Below, piece after piece: positions 1-5,379 of a DNA stretch of 11,225 bases. The notes beneath the pieces are model-generated. The model was given only the letters and a program-made list of their open reading frames with translations. It was not told where the DNA came from and searched no databases. A program made the translations under genes and the position numbers. How positions within the stretch are numbered: the first letter of the stretch is position 1; every line of letters starts with the position of its first letter. Origin of the DNA: Austwickia sp039812465 (GTDB lineage Bacteria; Actinomycetota; Actinomycetes; Actinomycetales; Dermatophilaceae); assembly GCA_039812465.1 (NCBI GenBank), contig JBDIAS010000104.1:1-11225 (forward strand). The letters are read 5' to 3'.

Positions 1-74
1 CCGTGACCTGCGGGGGCGAGAAGGTGCTGACCCGCGCGCAGGCGCTCGTCCAGCTGGCCGGGGACGAGCGCTGA
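1..74 (+). CDS. 3' end of a probable MaoC-family dehydratase (partial)
   Basis: Only the last 23 codons are present, in the frame starting at base 3 and ending at the TGA at 72-74. The visible tail includes GEKVLTRAQALVQL, which resembles the C-terminal strand of MaoC-like (hot-dog fold) hydratases. In many actinobacteria a MaoC-like hydratase gene lies directly upstream of murB, which supports the guess. The active site lies outside the window, so function cannot be tested here. The stop codon lies inside the first unit of the 24-bp tandem repeat described next, so the 3' end of this gene may be the source of that array. Any other short protein tail remains possible. Confidence 0.45.
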   Translation, partial: VTCGGEKVLTRAQALVQLAGDER

Positions 75-174
75 GCCTCCTGGCGGTCGAGCGGTTGGCC
101 GCCTGGCGGGACCAGCGTTGAGCCACCCGGCGGGACCAGCGTTGGGCCACCCGGCGGGGGACGAGCGTCGAGCC
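53..174. repeat. Degenerate ~24-bp tandem repeat, five units
   Basis: Units start near 53, 78, 101, 126 and 150. They share the pattern CCGGCGGG-ACCAGCGT-TGAGCCAC with substitutions. Units at 101 and 126 are nearly identical. The units at 53 and 150 share GGGGACGAGCG. The first unit includes the last codons and stop of the upstream gene; the rest is non-coding. It lies between that gene and murB. No function is evident and it may be simple slippage or duplication of the gene end. Confidence 0.65.
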
Positions 175-225
175 GGCGGGCCCCCCCGGCCCGGGCGATC
201 ACCACTGTGAGGAGCACCGTTTCTG

Positions 226-1308
226 ATGCCTGAAGAGCGCCCCGTACCCCTGAGTGAGCTGACCACGATGCGCGTGGGCGGCGCGCCGCGCGCGATGGTC
301 GCGGCGCTTACCGCCGACGAGCTGATCGAGGCCATCCAGGACGTGGACACGGGCGGAGGGCACCTGCTGGTGGTCTCCGGCGGATCCAACCTCCTGGTCG
401 CGGACGAGGGGTTCGACGGCACCGCCGTCCGCGTGGCGAGCCGCGGCATCGCGCTCGGGTCGGCAGACCTGTGCGGCGGGGCGGTCGTGACGGTCGCTGC
501 GGGGGAGTCGTGGGACGACTTCGTCAACTACAGCGTGGAGCAGGGGTGGGCCGGGATCGAGGCGCTGTCCGGGATCCCCGGCCTGGTCGGGGCGACCCCG
601 ATCCAGAACGTGGGGGCGTACGGGCAGGAGGTCGCCCAGACCATCTGGTCGGTGCGCGTGTGGGACCGCGCCCAGCAGGCGGTGCGTACGTTCGCCAACG
701 CGGACTGCGGATTCGCGTACCGCACTTCGAGGTTCAAGGGCACGGACCGGTACGTCGTGCTCGACGTGACGTTCCAGCTCGAGATCGCCGACCTGAGCCG
801 GCCGATCGCGTACGCGGATCTCGCCGCCGGACTCGGCGTCGAGCTGGACGCGCGGGTGCCGCTGGCGCGGGCGCGCGAGGCCGTGCTGGAGCAGCGACGG
901 CGGCGCGGCATGGTCCTGGACGACGCCGACCACGACACGTGGAGCTGCGGCTCGTTCTTCACCAACCCGATCCTCGCCCCGGGGGAGTACGAAGCCCTGG
1001 CGGCGCGCGTCCGGGAACGGTTGGGCGACGATGCGGCCCCGCCTCGGTTCCCGGCGGAGCTGGCCGACGCGCCGGACGCGGTGAAGACCAGCGCGGCCTG
1101 GCTGATCGATCACGCCGGCTTCGCCAAGGGGTACGGCCTTCCCGGGCCGGCCGCCCTCTCGACCAAGCACGTCCTGGCGCTCACCAACCGCGGCGGGGCG
1201 TCGGCCGCGGACCTGATCGGGCTGGCCCGCCGGGTGCGCGACGGCGTGCGTGAGGCGTTCGGGGTGGAGCTGGTGAACGAGCCGGTCCTGGTAGGCGTTG
1301 AGCTCTGA
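226..1308 (+). CDS. murB: UDP-N-acetylenolpyruvoylglucosamine reductase
   Basis: Encodes a 360-residue cytoplasmic flavoenzyme of peptidoglycan synthesis that uses NADPH to reduce UDP-GlcNAc-enolpyruvate to UDP-MurNAc. The FAD-binding part shows SGGSNLLVADEGFDG (51-65) and GIEALSGIPGLVGATPIQN (110-128). Catalytic residues by analogy with E. coli MurB are visible: Arg166 in YRTSRFK, the proton-donor Ser243 in SCGSFFTNP, and Glu352 in NEPVLVG. The motif SAAWLIDHAGFAKGYG (289-304) is also family-typical. Length and the Ser-type active site fit a full-length actinobacterial MurB. The ATG at 226 follows GAGGAG (209-214) by 11 bases, a slightly long but acceptable spacing. The gene ends 13 bp before the 52-bp tandem repeat and converges on the deaminase gene. 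No promoter was evident in the repeat-rich upstream region. Confidence 0.96.
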   Translation: MPEERPVPLSELTTMRVGGAPRAMVAALTADELIEAIQDVDTGGGHLLVVSGGSNLLVADEGFDGTAVRVASRGIALGSADLCGGAVVTVAAGESWDDFVNYSVEQGWAGIEALSGIPGLVGATPIQNVGAYGQEVAQTIWSVRVWDRAQQAVRTFANADCGFAYRTSRFKGTDRYVVLDVTFQLEIADLSRPIAYADLAAGLGVELDARVPLARAREAVLEQRRRRGMVLDDADHDTWSCGSFFTNPILAPGEYEALAARVRERLGDDAAPPRFPAELADAPDAVKTSAAWLIDHAGFAKGYGLPGPAALSTKHVLALTNRGGASAADLIGLARRVRDGVREAFGVELVNEPVLVGVEL

Positions 1309-1321
1309 TCCGTACCTTCCT

Positions 1322-1496
1322 CGCCCGTGGGCGGGAAATGCCCGCGGGGTGCTGGGGTTTTGCGTGCAGGTGTCGCCCATGGGCGGGAGATGTCCGGGGT
1401 GACCTGGGGTTTTGCGTGCAGGTGCCGCCCATGGGCGGGAAATGCCCGCGGGGACCTGGGGTTTTGCGTGCAGGTGCCGCCCATGGGCGGGAAATG
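1322..1496. repeat. 52-bp tandem repeat, 3.4 units, between convergent genes
   Basis: Units begin exactly at 1322, 1374, 1426 and 1478 (the last is 19 bp long). Neighbouring units differ at about four positions. Each unit opens with the perfect palindrome CGCCCATGGGCG (one change in unit 1), then GCGGG-AAATG-CCCGC, which can form a 5-bp hairpin in units 1 and 3. The unit ends with a second short inverted repeat, ACCTG...CAGGT, around GGGTTTTGCGTG. The period is not a multiple of three, so reading frames rotate through all phases, which argues against a coding role. Bases 1309-1541 hold no gene. Possible roles are a bidirectional terminator or a REP-like element; neither is shown. Confidence 0.85.
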
Positions 1497-1511
1497 TACG
1501 GGTCCCGCGTT

Positions 1512-1556
1512 CCGGACCGCCCACCGGAGATCCGTGGCCGCTCAGCCGGGGTCCGG
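1512..1556. terminator. Nested inverted repeat at the murB/add convergence
   Basis: CCGGACC (1512-1518) can pair with GGTCCGG (1550-1556), enclosing a smaller stem CCA(C)CGG-AGAT-CCGTGG (1521-1537) with one bulged base. It overlaps the last codons of the reverse-strand gene. No U-rich tail follows on either strand. It could help end transcription from both sides, but this is only a structural suggestion. Confidence 0.3.
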
Positions 1557-2579
1557 CGCCGCCAGCCAGTCGTGGACCCCGGCCATGAGCGCGGCCCGGA
1601 TCTCCTGCGGCGCGCGGCTCGCCCGGATCGAGCCGCGGGCCAGCTCGGCCAACGCGGCGTCATCGAAGCCGTGCACGCGGCGCGCGATCTCGTACTGGTC
1701 CACCAACCTCGAGCCGAACAGCAGCGGGTCGTCGGCCGCGAGCGCCACCTTCGCGCCGGCGGCGACGAGTTGCCGCAGGGGTACGTCCGACGGCGTGGCG
1801 TAGACACCGAGAGCCACGTTGCTGCCGGGGCAGACCTCCAGCGCGATCCCCTGCGCGACGACGCGGTCCAGCACGGCCGGATCCTCGACGGAGCGGACGC
1901 CGTGCCCGATCCGGTCGGGGTGCAGATGGTCCAGGGTCGAGGCGACGGCCTCCGCGCCGAGTAGTTCCCCGCCGTGCGGCATGAGCGCCAGCCCGGCGGC
2001 GCGGCCGATCCGGAACGCGGCCCCGAATTCGGCGGTATCCCCGCGTCGCTCGTCGTTGGATAGGCCGAAGCCGACGACCGTTCCGGGGCCTTCACCCGCG
2101 TGTCGCGCGGCCAAGCGGGCCAGCGTGCGCGCGTCCAGGGGGTGGCGGATGCGGCTCGCCGCGACGATGATCGCGACGCCGATGCCGAACTCCCGGGAGG
2201 CGGTGGCGGCCTCGTCGAGGACGATCTCCAGGGCCGCGGTCAGGCCGCCGACGTGCGGCGCGTAGCTGGTGGGGTCGATCTGCAGCTCCAGCCACCCCGA
2301 TCCCTCGGCCGCGTCGTCGGCCGCCGCCTCACGCACGATGCGACGCATGTCCCCCTCGCTCCGGACGCAGGCGCGCGCGGCGTCGTAGAGCCGTTGGAAG
2401 CGGAACCAGCCGCGCGCGTCGGAGGATTCGGTGAGCGGTGGGGGCCAGTTCTCGCTCAGCGCGCGGGGCAACCGCAGGCCGTGCGAGGCGGCCAGGTCCA
2501 GCAGCGTGGCGAACCGCATCGAGCCCGTGAAGTGCAGGTGCAGATGCGCCTTCGGCAGGGCGGACAGGGAGCGGCTCAC
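1542..2579 (-). CDS. add: Adenosine deaminase family protein
   Basis: Encodes a 345-residue zinc hydrolase of the adenosine/AMP deaminase superfamily; the expected reaction is deamination of adenosine (and deoxyadenosine) to inosine in purine salvage. Zinc ligands and catalytic residues are visible: His14 and His16 in LHLHFTG, His202 and Glu205 in MPHGGEL (E. coli has HAGE), His226 in RIGHG, and Asp283-Asp284 in ALAADDPLLFG. EVCPGSNVALG (248-258) matches the family segment before the last strand. I chose the GTG at 2577-2579 because PKAHLHLH then starts at residue 9, as usual. The open frame continues upstream, but that extension is low in conserved sequence and runs through the tRNA gene. 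The Shine-Dalgarno is weak (ACAGG). The GGE variant suggests the actinobacterial subgroup, so adenine or another aminated base as substrate is not excluded. Confidence 0.88.
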   Translation of the reverse strand: MSRSLSALPKAHLHLHFTGSMRFATLLDLAASHGLRLPRALSENWPPPLTESSDARGWFRFQRLYDAARACVRSEGDMRRIVREAAADDAAEGSGWLELQIDPTSYAPHVGGLTAALEIVLDEAATASREFGIGVAIIVAASRIRHPLDARTLARLAARHAGEGPGTVVGFGLSNDERRGDTAEFGAAFRIGRAAGLALMPHGGELLGAEAVASTLDHLHPDRIGHGVRSVEDPAVLDRVVAQGIALEVCPGSNVALGVYATPSDVPLRQLVAAGAKVALAADDPLLFGSRLVDQYEIARRVHGFDDAALAELARGSIRASRAPQEIRAALMAGVHDWLAAPDPG

Positions 2580-2713
2580 CCTGTCAGTGTGGTCCAGGCC
2601 GCTCTCGGTGCCGCGCAGGCCCGCCCGCGCAGCGTGCGGCGGCCGCGCGAACCAGGCTGCCCCCGAGGCGTTCTGCGGGCGGCGGGACGCGCCCGCGCAG
2701 CGCCGGGATGTGG

Positions 2714-2744
2714 TTGGCCTTCGGCCCGGCACCTCACGTATGCT
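2714..2744 (+). promoter_or_regulatory. Probable sigma-70-type promoter for tRNA-Trp (and possibly secE)
   Basis: A TTGGCC hexamer (2714-2719) and TATGCT (2739-2744) are separated by 19 bases. The -10 is identical to that in front of rpoB. Transcription would begin near 2751, giving a ~50-nt leader before the tRNA. The spacer is longer than ideal. The gap 2580-2800 between the divergent genes holds nothing else that I can identify, and no promoter for the reverse-strand gene was seen. Confidence 0.42.
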
Positions 2745-2800
2745 TCCTTGCGGACGTGTTCTCCTCACCTGCCCGCAGGCGGGTGGCGAGGTACGTCCGA

Positions 2801-2873
2801 AGGGCAGTGGCTCAATTGGCAGAGCACCGGTCTCCAAAACCGGCGGTTGGGGGTTCGAGTCCCTCCTGCCCTG
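2801..2873 (+). tRNA. trnW: tRNA-Trp (anticodon CCA)
   Basis: A full cloverleaf can be drawn. Acceptor AGGGCAG (2801-2807) pairs with CTGCCCT (2866-2872), followed by discriminator G2873. The D arm has GCTC/GAGC. The anticodon stem CCGGT/ACCGG encloses loop CTCCAAA (2832-2838) with anticodon CCA at 2834-2836, reading UGG. The variable loop is 5 nt, and the T arm is GGGGG-TTCGAGT-CCCTC (2849-2865). The 3' CCA is not encoded and must be added after transcription. A tRNA-Trp directly upstream of secE is a common actinobacterial arrangement. It is probably co-transcribed with, or processed from, the secE-nusG message. Confidence 0.97.
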
Positions 2874-2884
2874 CGCAGTGCCAT

Positions 2885-2971
2885 CCCGCGCGGGTGGCTT
2901 CCGCGTCCCGCGGTCGCCGCCGGGGGACGGACGCCGATGACGTCGGCGCGGGACGGCGCCAACCGGCGCCG
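2885..2971 (+). other. Cluster of small inverted repeats between tRNA-Trp and secE
   Basis: Three structures lie in the 152-bp gap before secE: the palindrome CCCGCGCGGG (2885-2894), the hairpin CGCCGA-TGACG-TCGGCG (2932-2948), and CGGCGCC-AACC-GGCGCCG (2954-2971). None has a U-rich tail. They may help separate the tRNA from the downstream message or shape the secE leader. In sequence this GC-rich, short stems also arise by chance. Confidence 0.35.
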
Positions 2972-3025
2972 ATCCGGTGAAAAGGCGGTACGACCGGCCG
3001 CCGCCCGAGTAGGGAGTGAGTGAAG

Positions 3026-3304
3026 GTGGCCGACGAAAGCGTGACCGGTTCGCCCGGATCCGTGGCCGCGGGCGGCGAAGAACCGGCGAAGAGCACGTCC
3101 AAGGGCGGGGCCTTCTCGCTCGGGCGCTACCTGCGACAGATCCTCGACGAGCTGCGCAAGGTGGTGCGGCCCACCCGGAACGAGTGGACCACGTACACGA
3201 TCGTCGTGATCGTCTTTGTGGTCGCGGTCATGGCGTACGTGTTCGGGCTCGACAGCCTCATCACGAGGCTCGTGTTCTGGGCGTTCGCCGGGAGCGGGTC
3301 GTAG
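3026..3304 (+). CDS. secE: Preprotein translocase subunit SecE
   Basis: Encodes a small single-span membrane protein (92 residues from this start) that clamps SecY in the SecYEG channel. A charged, disordered N-terminal third is followed by the amphipathic SecE motif FSLGRYLRQILDELRKVVRP with TRNEW. One hydrophobic membrane segment follows (TIVVIVFVVAVMAYVFGL), ending in a short outside tail. The motif ELRKVVRPTRNEW is the usual SecE signature before the membrane helix. Two in-frame GTG codons are possible, at 3020 and 3026. AGGGAG (3011-3016) is only 3 bases from the first but 9 from the second, so I prefer 3026; the difference is two residues. The gene sits before nusG as in most bacteria, with a 113-bp gap. 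Confidence 0.93.
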   Translation: MADESVTGSPGSVAAGGEEPAKSTSKGGAFSLGRYLRQILDELRKVVRPTRNEWTTYTIVVIVFVVAVMAYVFGLDSLITRLVFWAFAGSGS

Positions 3305-3417
3305 CCGCCGCGCTCGAGCATCGACGGCGTGGTCGCTCCGGTCACCGGCGCCTCCCGACCGCCGCGTCGCACCCCGCCGCACGACCAGCCAGCCAGCCCA
3401 GGAAGAAGGTCCCAGCA

Positions 3418-4482
3418 GTGTCTGACCAGTGGACGCCCGGATTCTCGGACGAGTCGAGTGACCCGCTCGGACCGCCCTCGGACGCCGAGGCGCCCGTCGA
3501 CGAGGCGGGGATCGAGGCTGACGAGCTCGCCGAGCAGCCTGCGGCCGACATGTCGGCGGATGCAGACCTGGTAGAGGCGGACTCGGACCAGGTAGCGGCC
3601 GACCCGGCAGAGGCAGACCCGGACCAGGTAGAGATGGACGAGGACCTGGCGGACGCGGATGTGGATGCGGCGTTCGCCGAGCCCGCCGCAGAGCCCGAGT
3701 CGCTCGCTGTCGAGGACGCCGCCGACGAGCCGTCCGACGCGGAGCTCGAGTCGCTCGCTGTCGAGGACGCCGCCGACGAGCCGTCCGACGCGGAGCTCTC
3801 CGAGGCCAGTGACGACGAGGCCAGTGACGTCGAGGCCGGTGACGACGAGGCCAGTGACGACGAAGCCCCCGAGGAGCCGGACCCCGCCGAGGAGTTGCGT
3901 CGCGAGCTGCGGACGTCGCTCGGCGACTGGTACGTCATCCACAGCTACGCCGGGTACGAGAACCGGGTGAAGGCCAACCTCGAGCAGCGCGCCCAGTCGC
4001 TGAACATGGAGGAGTACATCTTCCAGGCGGAAGTGCCCATGGAGCAGGTCACCGAGATCAAGAACGGCCAGAAGAAGCTGGTCCGGCGCGTCCGGATGCC
4101 CGGCTACGTGCTGGTGCGCATGGAGCTCACCGACGAGAGCTGGGGCACCGTACGGCACACCCCCGGGGTGACCGGATTCGTCGGCAACGCGTACTCGCCC
4201 GTACCCTTGAGCCTCGACGAGGTGTTCTCGATGCTCGCGCCCGCGCTCCTCACCCCTGAGCCGTCGGCGGCCGGCAAGCCCGCGCCCCAGGCGGTGCAGG
4301 ACGCGGCGGCCGTGGACTTCGAGATCGGCGAGTCGGTCACGGTCATGGAGGGCCCCTTCGAGACCATGCCGGCGACGATCTCCGAGATCATCCCGGAGAC
4401 CGCCAAGCTCAAGGTCCTCGTTTCGATCTTCGGCCGGGAGACCCCGGTCGAGCTGTCGTTCAACCAGGTCGCCAAGATCTGA
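3418..4482 (+). CDS. nusG: Transcription termination/antitermination factor NusG with a long acidic N-terminal extension
   Basis: Encodes 354 residues, about twice E. coli NusG (181). Residues 168-280 are the NGN domain, with GDWYVIHSYAGYENRVKANL, RRVRMPGYVLVRMEL and TPGVTGFVG, which binds the polymerase clamp. A linker of about 20 residues leads to the KOW domain (300-354, FEIGESVTVMEGPF and VSIFGRETPVELSFNQV), the contact for Rho or S10. Residues 1-160 contain 62 Asp/Glu and no Lys/Arg, include a perfect 17-residue tandem repeat (94-110 and 111-127), and a five-residue repeat (EASDD type) at 129-148. The GTG at 3418 is preceded by AAGAAGG ending 8 bases upstream. The open frame extends further 5' through the secE gene, but no ribosome site supports that. 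Acidic N-terminal extensions are known in actinobacterial NusG, although this one looks long. Confidence 0.96.
   Translation: MSDQWTPGFSDESSDPLGPPSDAEAPVDEAGIEADELAEQPAADMSADADLVEADSDQVAADPAEADPDQVEMDEDLADADVDAAFAEPAAEPESLAVEDAADEPSDAELESLAVEDAADEPSDAELSEASDDEASDVEAGDDEASDDEAPEEPDPAEELRRELRTSLGDWYVIHSYAGYENRVKANLEQRAQSLNMEEYIFQAEVPMEQVTEIKNGQKKLVRRVRMPGYVLVRMELTDESWGTVRHTPGVTGFVGNAYSPVPLSLDEVFSMLAPALLTPEPSAAGKPAPQAVQDAAAVDFEIGESVTVMEGPFETMPATISEIIPETAKLKVLVSIFGRETPVELSFNQVAKI
3697..3798 (+). repeat. Perfect 51-bp tandem duplication inside nusG
   Basis: Bases 3697-3747 are repeated without a single change at 3748-3798. The copies encode ESLAVEDAADEPSDAEL twice in frame. Absence of even synonymous differences points to recent duplication or ongoing slippage/gene conversion. 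Confidence 0.95.
3802..3861 (+). repeat. 15-bp tandem repeat, four units, inside nusG
   Basis: Units at 3802, 3817, 3832 and 3847 follow GAGGCCAGTGACGAC with single-base changes in units 2 and 3. They encode EASDD, EASDV, EAGDD and EASDD. A further partial unit (GAAGCC) follows at 3862. The frame is preserved throughout. Confidence 0.93.
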
Positions 4483-4496
4483 CCGCGTCAGCGCAG

Positions 4497-4530
4497 GGGG
4501 CCGCCCGGACGTTCGCGCCCGGCCGGCCCC
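4497..4530 (+). terminator. Stem-loop between nusG and rplK
   Basis: GGGGCCG-C-CCGG (4497-4508) pairs with CCGG-C-CGGCCCC (4519-4530), giving 11 base pairs with one C-C mismatch and a 10-nt loop. It starts 14 bases after the nusG stop. There is no U-tract, which is usual for many high-GC intrinsic terminators. It could be a partial terminator or an attenuator before rplK. Confidence 0.4.
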
Positions 4531-4555
4531 GCACCACACATGCAACCGGGTCATC

Positions 4556-4570
4556 GCCCACGGCGTGGGC
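4556..4570 (+). promoter_or_regulatory. Small hairpin in the rplK leader
   Basis: GCCCAC-GGC-GTGGGC forms a 6-bp stem with a 3-nt loop, ending 10 bases before the Shine-Dalgarno AAGGA (4581-4585) of rplK. In other bacteria L1 represses its own operon by binding the rplK leader, so this is the natural place to look for such a site. I could not match the L1-binding consensus with confidence. Confidence 0.25.
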
Positions 4571-4594
4571 CCACGACAGTAAGGACACAAGGCA

Positions 4595-5026
4595 ATGCCC
4601 CCCAAGAAGAAGGTCGCCGGCTACATCAAGCTGCAGATCCAGGCCGGCGCGGCGACCCCCGCGCCGCCCGTCGGGCCGGCGCTCGGTCAGCACGGCGTCA
4701 ACATCATGGAGTTCGTCAAGGCGTACAACGCCGCGACGGAGGCCCAGCGCGGCAACGTGATCCCGGTCGAGATCACCGTGTACGAGGACCGCTCGTTCAC
4801 GTTCATCACGAAGACCCCGCCGGCCGCCGAGCTGATCAAGAAGGCCGCCGGCGTCGCCAAGGGATCCGGCGAGCCGCACAAGACCAAGGTCGCGAGCCTC
4901 ACGCAGGACCAGCTCCGCGAGATCGCGACCCAGAAGATGCCCGACCTCAACGCCAACGACGTCGAGCACGCGATGAGGATCATCGCCGGCACGGCGCGCT
5001 CCATGGGCGTCACCGTCCAGGGCTGA
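4595..5026 (+). CDS. rplK: 50S ribosomal protein L11
   Basis: Encodes 143 residues, the normal length (E. coli 142). L11 binds 23S rRNA helices 43-44 in the GTPase-associated region, is needed for RelA-type stringent signalling, and is the site of thiostrepton action. The N-terminal domain carries the conserved QAGAATPAPPVGPALGQHG, whose proline-rich segment contacts thiopeptide antibiotics. The C-terminal RNA-binding domain ends with NANDVEHAMRIIAGTARSMG. The start ATG at 4595 follows AAGGA by 9 bases. The protein begins MPPKKKVAGYIKLQIQAG, standard for actinobacteria. It is followed after an unusually repeat-rich 353-bp gap by rplA. Confidence 0.98.
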   Translation: MPPKKKVAGYIKLQIQAGAATPAPPVGPALGQHGVNIMEFVKAYNAATEAQRGNVIPVEITVYEDRSFTFITKTPPAAELIKKAAGVAKGSGEPHKTKVASLTQDQLREIATQKMPDLNANDVEHAMRIIAGTARSMGVTVQG

Positions 5027-5038
5027 CCAGACCAGGTA

Positions 5039-5317
5039 ACACCGGAGGGTCGACGAAGCGCGTGGTGCAGCGGGTGAGAGCGGAGCTCTCGACCGCTGCA
5101 CGAGCGTGAGGAGGCCCGACAATCAAACACCGGAGGGTCGACGAAGCCAGCAGGGCGGTGGGTGAGAGCGAGCGTGCGAGCTCTCGACCGCCGCGCAAGG
5201 CGAGGAGATCCGACAGTCAGACACGGAGGGTCGACGAAGCCAGCAGGCCGGTGGGTGAGAGCGAGCGTGCGAGCTCTCAGCCGCCGCGCAAGGCGAGGAG
5301 GCCCGACAATTAAGCAC
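5039..5317 (+). repeat. Three-unit 88/93-bp hairpin repeat array between rplK and rplA
   Basis: Units start near 5039, 5127 and 5221 with the shared opening ACACCGGAGGGTCGACGAAGC (one base lost in unit 3). They close with GAGGAGGCCCGACAAT-like sequence. A stem-loop occupies the centre of each: 5065-5101, 5155-5194 and 5249-5286. All contain GAGAGC/GCTCTC, a two-by-two internal loop (GT opposite GA or AG), and an outer stem of 9, 7 and 6 pairs. Unit 1 has a 3-nt apical loop, the others 10 nt. The array fills most of the 353-bp gap between the genes; bases 5318-5368 hold nothing I recognise before the rplA ribosome site. It looks like a REP-type intergenic repeat. Confidence 0.88.
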
Positions 5318-5379
5318 GTGGCAGGGCCGGCGCTGGCCCGTCGACCACGAACTCCCCATTTACACCTCAGGAGTGAGAC

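Noticed and set aside
1322..1496. CRISPR array
   Set aside because: The entire 52-bp period is repeated with no unique spacers, and there are no cas genes in the window.
1181..2095. Reverse- and forward-strand open frames running through the 52-bp repeats
   Set aside because: The period is not a multiple of three, so the same DNA is read in shifting frames; the frames also overlap murB or the deaminase out of phase.
2580..2837. 86-codon N-terminal extension of the adenosine deaminase
   Set aside because: It runs through the tRNA-Trp gene and lacks conserved sequence, while the GTG at 2577-2579 places the first zinc motif at the usual distance from the N-terminus.
3016..3417. 5' extension of nusG overlapping secE
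   Set aside because: It would be translated out of frame through secE; the GTG at 3418 has a well-spaced ribosome site.
3127..4605. Open frame of 492 codons on the reverse strand across secE, nusG and the rplK start
   Set aside because: Antisense to nusG; its repeats merely mirror the tandem repeats of the sense gene, and no ribosome site or known domain supports it.
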